Assembly: GCF_028502605.1 (NCBI RefSeq)
Contig: NC_079236.1
Coordinates: 2,480,001 to 2,544,000 of the forward strand
Direction: 5' to 3'
Origin: Trichoderma breve
Taxonomy: Eukaryota; Ascomycota; Sordariomycetes; Hypocreales; Hypocreaceae
Length of the DNA: 64,000 nucleotides
Positions within the stretch are counted from its first letter, which is position 1, and each line of letters starts with the position of its first letter. Both the position numbers and the translations under genes were made by a program. The notes beneath the pieces were generated by a model, which was not told the origin of the DNA, made no database searches, and saw only the letters and a list, made by a program, of their open reading frames with translations. Positions 23,253-35,434 of the stretch are shown one piece after another.

Positions 23253-24399
23253 CTACTCCTTCTTTTCCAGAATGTCTTTTAGATTCGTCTCTCCACTTCC
23301 TCTAGCCAGCGGCTTCGGCTGGTTCTCACCTTCACGCCAACCAATCATGTATATAATTCTAAAGGTGGCAGGAATTGATCCGTCGGGGTTACCATGCAGG
23401 GCCCGATATATGGCATCGTTGGCAAGCAGAACATCTCTCCGGATAGGTCCCATCTCGCGGTTTAAAATGGCGTTGCTCTCGCCCATAGCCTGAAGATCCT
23501 GCATAAGGGCAAATGTATCGGGGTAGTCGACAATGATGTCGTCAACGTCTACAGTCAGCATCTTGAAGCCTGCCTTCTGCAGCAGGCCGCCGACATCACG
23601 CACGTCAGCCAGCGGCGAGACGTGGGGAGACATGCCGCCTCTCCGTTCCTGCTCCGCCAGCTGTAGTGACGTCCGAAGCTCAAACAGCGTATCGCCTCCA
23701 AGCATTGCGCCGATGAATGGGCAGTCCGGCTTGAGGATGTTGTTGATCTGGGACAGCACTCCGGGGAGATCGTTGATCCAGTGCAAGCTCAGGGAGCTCA
23801 ACACAAGATCAAACGACTCTGGCTCAAACGATACAGTCTCTTCATCGTCGACGACTTGGCGGGTAATGGCAATCTTCTTGTTGAAATCGTGGCTGGCATC
23901 TCGGTAGAGCCTGGCCTCGGAGGAATCGGTTGCGACGAGCTCGCCGATGCGGTCCGACAGCGACGGTGACAGTGGCGTGTTGGGATCAGGGTCGGGATTC
24001 TCGCGCGTCAATGCTTTTGCGACATTGCAGGAATTGGCGCCGAGGTCGAGAACCTTGGGGAAGTGCCGTTTGATATCCTGTCGAGAGTAAGCTTTTGCGT
24101 TTGGCTCTGGGTTGAGCATGGCGAAGCAGATTTGGACTGACAAGAAGTCTCTCTGTGAGCCGTATAGCTACTTCGTCCTTTAGATAGTCTGCCTGACGAC
24201 TCTCTTCCTCATTGGAAGCTGAGCGCTCCTTCTGAAGCCATTTGACCCTCCGATCAAAGACTTGGAATCGAGTTGATCCGGAAGCGACCGCATAGAATCG
24301 GCGAGGGGCAGCTGCGAACTGGGTGCTGTTGAGAGGGGCAAGCCTGGCGAGGCTGCTTTTGCCCCAGCTCATGAATGAGGATGAGCGACACGTGGACAT
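23253..24399 (-). CDS. NDUFAF5-like mitochondrial SAM-dependent methyltransferase
   Basis: Exon 1 (24399-24142) and exon 2 (24077-23253) give 360 aa; the 64-bp phase-0 intron runs GTCAGT...GACAG. Residues 1-36 are Arg/Ser/Ala-rich without acids, a good mitochondrial presequence. FDRRVKWLQKERSA near residue 48 is the hallmark start of the NDUFAF5/BioC-like group. The class I methyltransferase fold follows: motif I LDLGANSCNVAKAL (about 96-109), post-motif SLSLHWINDLPG and ILKPDCPFIGAM. NDUFAF5 assists early assembly of respiratory complex I by modifying NDUFS7. Motif I here reads G-A-N-S rather than the usual G-x-G-x-G, so SAM binding may differ. It is divergent from AP-2 alpha across a 748-bp spacer and convergent with ARPC5 (218 bp between stops). 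Confidence 0.85.
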
Positions 24400-25147
24400 G
24401 ACATGCTCATTTGCAGAGCAAGTCTGGACTGGAGGTTGTATTCAAGTCAATTCAAGCTTGGTGATGGAAGAAGAGGAAGAGGAAGCAGTGAAGCAATGAA
24501 GCAATGACGCCGGGCAGCCCATTCATTATCGATTGCATCCAATAATTTCTTAGATTGAGTGCTTCTCAGCGCACGGGCCACCCGGCCACAGGGTCGCAGC
24601 CGCTGGCGTTTTAGCGGCCAACCCGCTACAGAAGCATTAAGAAGCTCCTGATTTAGGCTCCACGCAACAGCCAAAACGGCCCTCCATCCATCCTTCGACC
24701 TTCTCCGAGCCGCCCGCAAGACGCGACGCTCTTGATCTCGCAAAACCGTGACCACCAGAGGCTCCACGTAATCGCCCAGACGCTGCTGCATTCGCTCTGA
24801 CGCATCTGTCGGCGAGGAACCGTCTTACGGCAACAGATCCATCATCTCGCATTTGTTTCGTCTTTTTTAACGCCGCCTACTCTGTCCCCGTGATAGCCGG
24901 CCGCTTCTTATCGCACAAGACCCGAGACGATTACATATCCAGCCTTCGCGACGCCGTCGATGCTCGCCGCATAAGCCAGACCGACGCAAGCGATCCCGCC
25001 TGACTATGCGATCCCCCCGATAGACGATTGGTGTCTGGCTTTGCCTCCCGCAAGGATTTAATTACCGCGACAGTTGCTTCGCAACCCATCTCAACCCATC
25101 GATTGAGGAGTTAAAAATAACGAGGTCCGAAAAAAAAGGGGTCCAAC
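24400..25147. promoter_or_regulatory. Divergent promoter region, methyltransferase / AP-2 alpha
   Basis: The spacer lies between opposed start codons. Open frames at 24447-24852 overlap each other in two frames on the minus strand and have no domain; they reflect GC-rich sequence. No clear TATA box is visible. Confidence 0.5.
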
Positions 25148-28100
25148 ATGTCGTCGTCCGCATCAGGCTGGATTAGCCGCTCCAGCAGCAACAATGCCAA
25201 CATGCGAGGCCTGGTGCAGTTCATTGCCGATTTGCGAAACGCGCGTGCCCGTGAGCTGGAGGAGAAGCGCATCAACAAGGAGCTGGCCAACATCCGGCAA
25301 AAGTTCAAGGACGGCAACCTCAGCGGCTACCACAAGAAGAAGTATGTCTGCAAGCTGCTGTACATCTACATCCTGGGGTGGAATGTCGATTTCGGACACC
25401 TCGAGGCCGTCAACCTGATTTCCGCCAATAAATACTCGGAGAAGCAGATTGGCTATCTGGCCATGACGCTGTTCCTGCATGAGAAGCACGAGCTGCTCCA
25501 CCTTGTGGTCAATAGCATTCGCAAGGACCTTCTCGACCACAATGAGCTCTTCAACTGTCTTGCTCTGCATGCCATTGCCAACGTCGGAGGTCGCGAAATG
25601 GGAGAAGCTCTCAGCGGAGAAGTACACCGGTTGCTCATCTCGCCGTAAGTTCCAACACACGCGCGCATATGTCTGGTGGTGGAAGGGGTCGTTTGGCTAG
25701 CTCGAGACTGGAAAAGCTAACTAGTGAGTGTGATCTAGAACTTCGAAATCGTTTGTCAAGAAAAAGGCCGCTCTGACCTTGCTGCGACTGTACCGAAAGC
25801 ACCGGGACATTGTACAGCCTCAGTGGGCCGAACGAATCATCCATCTCATGGACGACGACGATCTGGGTGTTGCGCTGTCCATTACCTCTCTTGTCATGAC
25901 TCTGGCTCAGGATGACTTGGAGCAGTACAAGGGCGCCTATGCCAAAGCTGCTGCTAGACTTAAGCGCATCCTCATCGATGGCGAGTACACCACCGATTAT
26001 CTGTATTACAAGGTTCCATGCCCTTGGCTTCAAGTTAAGCTTCTGCGGCTTCTGCAGTACTTTCCTCCTTCAGGTACGTTGATATTCCCCCTCCAAGCTA
26101 TGTGCAACAAATTTACCGGATACTGACTGTGCTTGTGCAGAGGATACGCACGTGCGTGAGCTGATTCGAGAGTCTCTGCAAAAGATTCTCAACCTCGCCT
26201 TGGAATCAAGCAAGAACGTGCAGCAGAACAATGCTCAAAACGCGGTTCTCTTTGAGGCCATTAATCTCATCATCCACTTGGATACCGAGCAGGACTTGAT
26301 GAAGCAAATCTCCTCTCGCCTAGGACGCTTTATCCAGAGCAGAGAGACCAATGTTCGATATCTTGGTCTCGAAGCCATGACCCATCTTGCCGCGAGATCT
26401 GAAAATCTTATTCCGATTAAGCAGCACCAGGACATTATCCTCAGCTCTCTCAAGGACCGCGATATTAGCGTTCGCAGAAAGGGTCTCGATCTCCTCTATA
26501 GCATGTGCGACTCGACGAATGCCCAGGTCGTTGTTGGCGAGCTTCTGCAGTTCCTTCAGAGTGCGGACTTTGCCATCCGTGAGGAGATGGTTCTTAAGAT
26601 TGCCATTCTTACGGAAAAGTATGCCACTGACGTCCAGTGGTATGTCGACATATCTCTGCGGCTGATTGCCATGGCTGGTGATCATGTTAGCGACGAAGTG
26701 TGGCAGCGAGTGATTCAGATTGTTACCAACAACGAGGAGCTCCAGGTTTATGCCGCTCAGACCGCTCTTCAGCACATCAGAGCCGACATCTGCCACGAGA
26801 CGTTGGTCAAGATTGGCGCCTACATTCTTGGAGAGTTTGGCCATCTCATTGCTGATCAGCAGCGGTGCAGCCCCATTGAGCAGTTCCTGGCCTTGCAGCG
26901 AAAGTTGTCGGGATGTTCATCGAGCACGCGCGCCATGATTCTTTCCTGCTTCATCAAATTTGTCAACTTGTTCCCGGAAATCAAGCCTCAGCTTGTTCAT
27001 GTTTTTGAAATCTACAGCCACACTCTGGATTCCGAACTGCAGCAGAGAGCTTGTGAGTATCTGAAACTGGCGACGCTGCCGACGGATGATCTCCTGCGAA
27101 CAATGTGCGACGAGATGCCGCCATTCCCCGAACGAGAGTCCGCCCTCCTCTCTCGCCTGCACCAGAAGCACGCCGGCACCAGCGACCGGAGGACATGGGT
27201 TGTCGGCGGCAAGTCTGCCAATACCGAGGCGGAGCTCAACATGGCCAAACCCGGCGGTCTTAAGAGGACATTTAGTTCTGCTGTTCCGCTCAACGGGAAC
27301 AAGGCCAACGGTGTCAACGGTAGCCATGCAAACGGTGCCTCTGATCTTGCCGGACTAGACATGAGCTCGCCAACAAGCGAGCAAGGGCCGAAAAAGGTGC
27401 CCAACCTTGCCAGCGCTGCTCATCTGTCTCCCGGGTGGGAGAAGGGCTTCAACAGGCTCCTGCTCAAGGCTGAGGGTGTCTTGTACGAGGATGCCCAGGT
27501 GCAGATTGGCGTCCGGTCCGAGTACCGTGGACAGATGGCCTGCATCATTGCCTATTTCCGAAATAAGAATCCAGGGACCATCACGTCCTTCACCACGACG
27601 CTGGATCTTGACGAGAGCGAAAAGGGCCATCTCACATGGGATGTAAAGGGTCTCCCCGAGAGCACTCTTGGCCAAGGCTCGCAGACACAGCAGGTCATCA
27701 TGTTTGAAGCCAAGAAGGTGTTTGATAAGAGTCCCACGATGCGAGTCAGCTACTTGGCTGGTGCGCTGCAGGCACTCACACTGAAGCTCCCCGTCACCAT
27801 TCACAAGTTTATGGACCCTGCGGAGCTTTCTGCTGAGGACTTCTTCAAGCGGTGGAAGCAGATTGGTGGCGGTTCCCGAGAGGCTCAGGGCATTTTTGGT
27901 CTCTCTGGCGGCAAGAACAGCGCTAGGGAACTCACCGAGAAGTTCGTGGCCTCGACGGTCGAGGGCTTTAGATGGCGCCTCCTTGACCTGGTTGACCCTA
28001 ACCCTAAGAACGTTGTCGGCGCCAGCGTGCTTCATACCTCGGAGGGCGGCAAGTTTGGCTGTCTCATGCGACTGGAGCCCAATTACGGCACTCAGGTAAG

Positions 28101-28469
28101 CTTATCTTGTTCTTTTTCGTCTTCTTTTTATGAATACTTCTTCGACGTGATGTTTTGCAAAATCAAAGTATTTGCTACTTCAGAACCTACGGGTCATGAG
28201 ACAACCTTAATCACCTTTGCCCTGATCGTCCATCATCATTGTTTCCCTTTGAATGTTTGCCATATCATGCAAGAAGATCGCACTGCTAACATGATGTTTA
28301 AAAGATGATTCGGTTAACGATCCGAGCCACCGATGAGTCGGTTCCCCAGGTTCTTCTCAAGCTCATGCAAGAGCGACTGTCCGTCGGAGTGTCAACGATG
28401 CCCGAGAGATACGACCCCCCAACACGACAAGACATCTCTGACGCTTTTGGGAGTGTAATGGTTAACTAA
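25148..28469 (+). CDS. APL3: AP-2 adaptor complex subunit alpha
   Basis: Four exons (25148-25644, 25739-26073, 26141-28095, 28305-28469) encode 983 aa. Introns of 94, 67 and 209 bp have canonical ends. The N-terminal adaptin trunk of helical repeats opens with NMRGLVQFIADLRNARA, contains YHKKKYVCKLLYIYILGWNV and runs to about residue 590. A low-complexity hinge follows (NGNKANGVNGSHANGASD), then the alpha ear with FFKRWKQIGG and the closing MIRLTIRATDESVPQVLLKL. AP-2 alpha recruits clathrin and accessory factors to plasma-membrane cargo and PI(4,5)P2. The last exon is only 55 codons; reading through the 209-bp intron would replace the end of the ear with unrelated sequence. Confidence 0.94.
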
Positions 28470-28991
28470 TTATTTATTATTCCTCTTTTTTTCTTTTCCG
28501 AGCCAAGCTTGGTTTCTCTATTTTATCTTTTTTTGGAATATGTGACAATAACTACAACTACATGACTGACTAGGAAATGTCTTGGCACGCATGGAAGCAT
28601 ATTGGCGTTTGGGAGAGAAGCATGATGGATGATACTAAGTGCCTTGGACGAAGTTTTTGGAGTCGGTGAAGGGGCGAGACTGAGGAGCCTTTATTCTCTG
28701 TATGTAGTTTAGTTTTTTGCCCCCGTATGAAAGCGGTGTTTTTTATTTTTTCCATCCTTTTTAGCCAACCAAAAGTTGTAACATATGACGGTCATGAACA
28801 GGGGAGCTTTTCGCTGATACCAACTTCCTTTTTTCTTTCATGCTTGATGAGTCTTTTGCAGTTCGATCTTAATTCTGAATGAGACACATGATAGCTCCTG
28901 CTGAGATGCCTTCATGTTGTGACTGGTATTGTATTATTCACGTTTGATATATGTATGTAGGGGTTTTTTATACATTTCCATCTTACAACTG
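28470..28991. other. Convergent intergenic region, AP-2 alpha / YggS-type gene
   Basis: The sequence is T-rich in both orientations and lies between two stop codons. It probably consists of both 3' UTRs. I see no gene. Confidence 0.6.
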
Positions 28992-29873
28992 TTACGCTTT
29001 TGTCCGAGGAGGCCTCTGTCCGAAGATGGTGGTGCCCACTCTCACTTCACTGCTCCCCTGAGCAATGGCTCCCTCGAAATCCTCGCTCATGCCCATGCTC
29101 AGCTCCAGCGTATCGGGACTCAGACCGAGTTCGCTGGCCACCAAATCTCTCTGAGCTACTAGAGCCTCAAAATCCTCGTTTTCATTCTCTGCAGTAGTGG
29201 CACGACTGCGAGCGATAGCGCCAATAGTCATGAGGCCGAGCAAGTTGAGCCCAGCGCAATTCTGGACGATTTCACGACACAGACCAACGGTCTCCTCCCC
29301 CGGAGCACAGCCAGACTTGGCCTCCTCGCCCGAGGTGTTGACCTGTACATGGACATTGAGCTTCTCGAGAGCAGGATTAGCGACCCGGGCGTTGTTGAGC
29401 AGCTGGGCCTTCTTGAGGGAGTCGACGCTGGAGACGCAGAAGAGGTTGGGGATCTTGGCGAGGTTCTTGCAGTGGCCGGACTGCAGGCCGCCGATGAAGT
29501 GCCAGTGGATGGAGCGAGGGAGAAGCTCTGCCTTTTGGGCGAGTTCCTGGGCGTAGTTTTCGCCGAAATGGGTGTGGGAGGCGGGAGCTTGGTGAAGGGC
29601 GAGGACGTCGACGGCCGGCTTTAGCTTTGAGACGGCGACGAGGCGGACCTTGATGCTTTTAGTTTGCCATATATTTAATTTGTCTGACTGAGAAGAACCA
29701 GAAACAGAAACTGTGTATATAGAAGAACATCATACTCATGAACCGTTTCTAGTGCTTACATTTCGGCCGTTGGCGGCTGCTGCGACGCGCTCCTTGACGG
29801 CACTGAGTTGGGAGATGAGAGCTTGAGCTCTGGTGGGGTCGATTCTCATTTCTTCGGGGACTTCGTCACTCAT
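28992..29873 (-). CDS. YggS/PROSC-type pyridoxal phosphate homeostasis protein
   Basis: Exon 1 (29873-29760) and exon 2 (29648-28992) give 256 aa. The 111-bp phase-0 intron starts GTAAGC and ends ATCAAG; the join reads NGRN-VRLVAVSKLKP. Lys46 in VAVSKLKP is the PLP Schiff-base lysine. Other family motifs are THFGENYAQEL, IHWHFIGGLQSGHCKNL, VNTSGEEAKSG, LSMGMSEDFEGAI and EVRVGTTIFG. The protein is a single-domain alanine-racemase-like barrel that binds and buffers PLP without known catalysis, in cytosol and mitochondria. It corresponds to yeast YBL036C. Exon 2 has no ATG for over 400 bases, so only the spliced form gives the full protein. It is divergent from the COG7-like gene, 389 bp away. 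Confidence 0.92.
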
Positions 29874-30262
29874 TTTCTGCACACCATGAGATGAGACTTT
29901 TGAAAGACTTAGAGGAGATGTGAGATTTAAGAAAAATAAATACTTTTCTGAGTGGTTGTGAACTGGGGGAGATGATGAATGAAAATGTCATGAAGCAATG
30001 ACACACAGGTTGAGAAGTTGTGGCCGAGGTCGGCTTATCATCGGCTGTATCGGGGGGTTTTCTAACTTCAATTCGGTAAGCCTTCCGGACAGTGACCTCA
30101 ATACAGTACATTGATCTGTTTCTTTACTGGTGTTAATGCCAGAGCGGATTTAGCTGATTGAAGTTGCAATTCATGATCAAATTGATCTTTATTATTTCAG
30201 CACATTTTGTAGTTTCACCTTCTATAATCCATTTCTTTTTCCTTCGTTGCTCATAATAGACA
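29874..30262. promoter_or_regulatory. Divergent promoter region, YggS-type gene / COG7-like gene
   Basis: 389 bp between opposed start codons, AT-rich toward the right. Both promoters must lie here. No clear element can be named. Confidence 0.5.
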
Positions 30263-31378
30263 ATGGCAACCGACGTCAAGCAGGCACAGGACGGCAGCTC
30301 CAAAAAGCTGGCCTTTGAGCCCAAGTCACAGCACACATCAGATGAATTCCTACAAGACTTTCTCAACCCTTCCTTCGACCCAATCTCATACATAAACGCC
30401 AGCTTGCCGCCGCTGGCTCAAAAGGCACCAGTGCCATCGAATCACAATGCCGTGCCCCTTGCGGAACTCGCCACGCAGGCCCAGACGCTTCTGTCGCAGC
30501 TGGATGCTCACACAACAAGGCTGTCGGACACGCTGACGCAAATCACCGATGATATCCTCAGAAGTGGGAGCAGGATGTCTTACGAGGTGGAGATGCTGCG
30601 AGGCGAGGCGCTGAGTCTGGAGGAGCTGCTGTTTGAGAAGCTGGCTGACCAGATCAGCATGTTTGTGCCGGGAGGGCTGCAAAAGGAGGGTGAGGCGAAA
30701 GAAGACGAGGAAAAGTCAAAAGAGAAGAAGAAGCCTGTGGAAGATGGTGGAGACGAATCTGAGGCGAAAGCAGTTGCGAAACCCGAAGCTCAAGCGGCCG
30801 GTGCTGAGGGATTGGAGCCTGAGTCTATCAAGCAGCTGCGGACGCTCACCCTCGTCCGCGAGCGCCTGGATTCCGTCATCAAGATATTCGGCGACGCCAT
30901 GGAATTCACGTTTCCGCCATCAGAAGTGTCTGTTAGTTCAGGATTCCTGTCCGTCTCCGCGCCAGAGCCTGGATCAGACCTGCAGAGCTCGGAGGAGAAG
31001 GGCCAGCAAGTTCTCAAGAAGCTACGAGACGAGATATCGACATTGCTCAACAACAAGCAAGACCCCGTTTCAGGCATTGAGAAGGCAGCCGAGAGAATCG
31101 AGCAGCTTAAGCAGTTGACTACAGTGTGGAATGGCACGGCGGAAGAGAGGGGCAGGACCAAGTTTATCGAGAGCCTGGCTAAGATGGTGGAGGACAGGCA
31201 CCGCGAACTACTAAAGGAGATTGATACGAAGAGGAGCGAGGGTGTTGCGTCGAGGCATGAAAGGAGCGGTAGTAGTGGCGTGACGACGAGGGAGATTGCC
31301 ATGGCGGAGGAGGCAAAGGCGCTGCCGGGAGGGTTTGGGCTGATGAGCCAGCTACAGAAATTGCGCGGCGGCTTGTGA
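30263..31378 (+). CDS. COG complex subunit 7-like vesicle tether
   Basis: Single exon, 371 aa. The N-terminus carries FLNPSFDPISYINASLPPL (residues about 33-51), the short amphipathic motif that opens several tethering-complex subunits. It is followed by heptad-rich helices (LLSQLDAHTTRLSDTLTQIT, LEELLFEKLADQI), a charged Lys/Glu linker (about 140-185) and further coiled coil (VRERLDSVIKIFGDAMEF, LKKLRDEISTLLNN). This layout fits fungal COG subunit 7, part of lobe B of the conserved oligomeric Golgi complex that captures intra-Golgi retrograde vesicles. Length fits the short fungal form rather than the roughly 770-aa animal COG7. COG5 or another CATCHR-type tether is an alternative, since the call rests on the N-terminal motif and coiled coils. 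Confidence 0.6.
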   Translation: MATDVKQAQDGSSKKLAFEPKSQHTSDEFLQDFLNPSFDPISYINASLPPLAQKAPVPSNHNAVPLAELATQAQTLLSQLDAHTTRLSDTLTQITDDILRSGSRMSYEVEMLRGEALSLEELLFEKLADQISMFVPGGLQKEGEAKEDEEKSKEKKKPVEDGGDESEAKAVAKPEAQAAGAEGLEPESIKQLRTLTLVRERLDSVIKIFGDAMEFTFPPSEVSVSSGFLSVSAPEPGSDLQSSEEKGQQVLKKLRDEISTLLNNKQDPVSGIEKAAERIEQLKQLTTVWNGTAEERGRTKFIESLAKMVEDRHRELLKEIDTKRSEGVASRHERSGSSGVTTREIAMAEEAKALPGGFGLMSQLQKLRGGL

Positions 31379-32599
31379 GTTTATGGAAGATTGTTTATTC
31401 GTACACGACATGCGTATGTATAGCTTTTCTGTGGGAGACGTAGGAGAATTGAGACTGGAGATGAGAGAGATATTACGAGATACGAAACATGGACGAGGTA
31501 TCTTAGACCACAGTTAGATGGGATGAATACATTAGTATGTATGACACGATCTCATCCCAATACAGCTCCTTCACAGAGCAAATTGATTACTATCTATTAA
31601 CTCCATCACATAGACTTTAAAGTTCATAATCATGAAATCATTGCCTTTCCTCGCATGAAACCATATCAGACTCGCCATGGTTACCATCTCCGGGCTCTTC
31701 CTCCATTGAATGCCGGGAAAGGCAACGAGGAAGCCCAAGTTGCTTCCACATACGGCATAGCGCCCATTAGACGTGCGCCGGTTCGCAGTTGCACGTATCG
31801 CTAGCCGCGGGTAACTCCCCAGTACAGAGTACCTGAAAACGCGGCCTGGCAAGCGAGAAAGCCAAGTACAAGACACTAAGCCAATGTACAAGAACACTCG
31901 CAGCGACAAATCAAGTGCGGTTTTGCCGGGCGGGCCAATCACAGGGCGTTTGTAACTGTCCCGATCTGCGGGCGGTGAAGCTGCCCGAAATGGTCATGCA
32001 GGTGCTTTTTTTCGCGGGCCAGAAAGAGGAAACTGGAGCTGGCACTGGACTGGAGGCAGGTCACGCAGGGCAGAATTGACGGGCGAGAGGGCGAAAAGGG
32101 CAAAATCACGCAGGTTGAATTGCAGCCGGGAAAAAGAGAGAAAATCATTATAGAATATTTACAGCGGGTGATTTGATTATTACTGTTTTGTTAACTCAGT
32201 AGTATTTTCTTCTGCTGTACAGTAGACAAAAAACAAGCTTCGTCGCCGCCATTAGAGTTGAGCTGGATCTGAGGCGCCTCTGACCTGGCGCTGAGAAAAT
32301 CCATAAAAAGGCGGCAGAACCACACCACTCACTAACACCCCCGGGACTTAGACGCAAGACCCTAGCCAGCCTTTTGCTCCGAAACCTCACAACCAGTCGA
32401 CTTGCATGCCATTACGCAAAACCTCTGCTCGCGGCTATTCTCTCACTCGAGCTATTCTTTTTCTTTACCGTCTGCAGATTCTCTTCATATACACTATTAA
32501 CTAGCTTCAAGCACAAGAAAAATACTACTCTCAGACGGCATCCACGCTTCTCAACCTCTCTCTTTCTCAGCCTCTCTCGCTCTGCTCCCTTGATCCGCC
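31379..32599. other. Intergenic region upstream of the Sds3-like gene
   Basis: No supported gene. Minus-strand frames at 31571-32148 have no domain. The last 230 bases are rich in CT tracts (CTCTCTTTCTC near 32558), a typical leader before the ATG at 32600. Confidence 0.55.
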
Positions 32600-34439
32600 A
32601 TGGAGGCGAGCGAAGGAATCGCCTCCGCCGTGGGCGTCAAGCTGGATCGGCCCTCTCCAGCAGCAGCCTCGCAATCCAAGCGTGACCGCAAGCGCCAGGC
32701 TCTCGCCGACCGTCTGTCTGCCTTGAACGACAAGCTGCAGCGCGACCGAGACCTGACGTACCGCGACCAGCTCCAGAAAATCCAGTACGAGGTCGGCCTG
32801 GTCCAGCGCTTCGACCCGTATGATTCCAACGCCCTCGAGAAGGCCGCCGAACTGCTCCAGGAACACAGACAGGCCCAGGGGCCGCCGGTGCTTGCCGATG
32901 GCGCCCGGAGCCTCATGGACATGGCGGGAATCCGCTTCCCAGACTTCATTGACGAGGTGGAGGATCTAATTGAGATTCGCGATTTCCAGCTGGTGCAGTC
33001 CAAGGTGAGTAGAATCACACGCACACACATACACATGTATACACGAGTACGACAAGAGAGAGGAGACAGGACATCATACTTTTCCCTCTCCTCTTTGCTT
33101 TTTAACCCTATTTTTCTGAACCCTGCCCTGCCCTGCATCATGGCGTCACTTATAATCGCCGGCTAACACATGTCTGCCTTTGTCGAACTAGAACGAATAC
33201 GAACGCAAGGTGCAAGAGTACAAGAACACGCACGCGTACAAGGTCGAGACGGCCAAGCGGGAGCACCGAGCTCTGACCGAGACGCTCCGCGATCGGCTGA
33301 TCAACAGCCTCACACAAAAGAAGAACCGCCTGAACCGAGAAAAGGAAGTGCTGGAGATTAACGACTCCAACGCCCTGCTGCTCAATCCAAACCAATTCAG
33401 CCTGACCAACCCCGCCAGCCCCGGCGGTGCCCATGGCAAGCGGGCGACTCGCCTGCGCAAAGATGCCGAAGATCTCCAGGTCTACGCCGACGGCAAGAAG
33501 CGCAAGCGCAACCAGGGCGAGGACGACGGATCGCCGGTGCCCTCGCGGCGAGCTCTCGATCCAAACAGCACGACGCCGCTGTGGCAGTCGGAAAAGGCGC
33601 GCGCCGCTGCCAAGCAGAACGGCCCCGTCTACAGCATCGACAAGCTCTTCACTGACAAGGAGCTGTCCCTTCACTACAACACGGCCGCCCTGGCTGCTCA
33701 CCAGTATGTGTTGCGCAACCGCGCCAATGGCACTGCCTCTTCTCCCGACGGTAGCGACTCGGGCAACGGCGACGGCAACGACATGGACAAGGACGATGCC
33801 GACTCGCAGCCTTCTGCCGCCCCCATGATGGAGCGCCAGGTCTCGCACGCAACTCGCAGCACTAGGGGTGGCGCGAACCAGAACTTTTTGGACGACAAGA
33901 TCCTGGGCATCGAGGGCATTGCTAACTTTGAGCTCCCGGCCAACCTGGATCTGATCCACGCCCAAGAGCCGCCCAAGATGCCGCCTCCAGTGCCGCAGCA
34001 GTACCTCAAGCCGTACCCAAGGTCTGCCGACCAGAACTTCCCCGTGCCTCTGTCTCAGGATGACATTGCCTCCGATCTCTCCGTCATGGGCTTCTTCAAG
34101 CATTACGACCAGAGCCACAAGCCAGGCGCCCACCTTGATGCGCCCAGCGGCCTGCGAAGGATCCTCGAAGCCGTTGCCGTCCCGTACCACCAGGGTCGAT
34201 ATGTCGCCTTTACTAGTGCTGCCCGCGACGACCCAGAGTACCTCCGTGACGCCCTTGGCATTCCCTCAAGCAACATCCGCGATCAACCCAGCCCAATTCA
34301 TGCCAGTCTCTCCTTAGCCGCTCTATCATCGGCAGCCGCAGTGCCGATGAGCCGACAGAGCAGCGCTCAGGGCGGTGGCGTTGCCATGAGCCGCCAGGGC
34401 ACCAGCGGTAGTGGTCGTGGGAAAGGTCGACGAGGCTAA
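32600..34439 (+). CDS. Sds3-like subunit of the Rpd3L histone deacetylase complex
   Basis: Exons 32600-33004 and 33192-34439 give 550 aa; the 187-bp phase-0 intron runs GTGAGT to CTAG. Residues about 18-190 match the Sds3-like family: a basic coiled-coil start (SKRDRKRQALADRLSALNDK), YRDQLQKIQYEVGLVQRFDP, then after the intron NEYERKVQEYKNTHAYKVET. This segment bridges Sin3 and the Rpd3 deacetylase. The rest is low complexity, with a basic stretch DGKKRKRNQGEDD that could be a nuclear signal and a Ser/Gly-rich tail ending SGRGKGRRG. The family also includes Dep1 and BRMS1, and which of these it is cannot be settled by eye. A 346-codon minus-strand frame across exon 2 is a codon-bias shadow. 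Confidence 0.85.
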
Positions 34440-35434
34440 ACTCAAGCCCCATTCGTTCATGGTCATTGGATTTGACCGAATTGAGCCGCATGCACACTGC
34501 CTCTATAGCAACAAGGCAGAAGAAAAAAGTCACATTTTGAGGGGCTAACAAAAACGGGAAAAGAGTAAAGGAATATGTGCATTTCACGGCATGGCGAAGC
34601 GACGGCTGGCGTCCCGGTTTTTTCTCTTTTTATACCTCGACCTATCTATATCTTGTCCCCCTTGGAAGGGGGGCATTGGGGGAGCAGCATATGTTGTGTG
34701 TTTTCTTCTTGTTTTCTCTTTTCTTTCACTCTCATACCTAAAGTTTCTCCTTCTGTTGTTTGTATGCCAATTCCAATTTTCATTTTCATTTTGCTTTTTT
34801 TGGTTTCTGATATTCCTGCTGCCGCTGTTTGATGTGTTTTACTTGGTTGTTTTTGCGGCTAGTCACGGCTGCTTTGGGGAATCAAAGAGGATGGTATCTG
34901 GATTTCTTTTTTCGTTGTCATTGTATCTACAAGTTCCTCGTTTTATACACGATGATCTTTCTCATTTTTTCCATCTTTCTTTTGATCCTTTCTCTTTCGT
35001 ATGGTGGCTAGGAGGAGCTGCTGTTATACAGTAATGCTTATTGGAGATGGAGATGGAGACGGCCTTTTGAGAAGACAATAAGGGGGAGCGGATCGAAAGT
35101 GAGGAACGCTCTCTTTTCTCTTGTCTTCTTTTTCCTACCCATCATTTTTGCTCTTCTTCTTTTTCTTTTTTTTTTCTTTTAGCTTTATCAACCTGGATGG
35201 ATTGTTATCCCAGGTCCAATGCTACAGTCACTGTCGGTGGCAGTAGGGAGTTCCAGAGGCAGAGATACGAAATAAAAGGGAAATGACTGTTTGTTATTAC
35301 ATGTTCGCAATCTTGTCTCATCTGTGCAACGCTAATATGACCCAACAAAAAAAAAAGTGACACCATCTACCATACATGCATAAGCTCTAACCCAAATACA
35401 GGAAATCTCTTTCATCCAATTATCCTCCTTCTCT
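34440..35434. other. Convergent intergenic region, T-rich
   Basis: Long T-rich and TTC-rich tracts occur on the plus strand between the stops of the Sds3-like and AsaB-like genes. Hydrophobic frames here (34575-35034) arise from T-rich codons and are not supported. Confidence 0.6.

Noticed and set aside
24447..24852. Two overlapping minus-strand frames between the methyltransferase and AP-2 alpha
   Set aside because: They overlap in different frames in a divergent promoter region, with Arg/Leu-rich random composition.
27990..28010. Telomere-like CCCTAACCCTAA
   Set aside because: It lies inside the conserved AP-2 alpha coding exon and is just two codon-level repeats.
27355..28035. 226-codon minus-strand open frame
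   Set aside because: It is antisense to the AP-2 alpha ear region and has no recognisable motif.
33150..34190. 346-codon minus-strand open frame
   Set aside because: It lies antisense across the Sds3-like exon, whose frame has a clear family match. The antisense product is Val/Arg-rich without domains, a codon-bias shadow.
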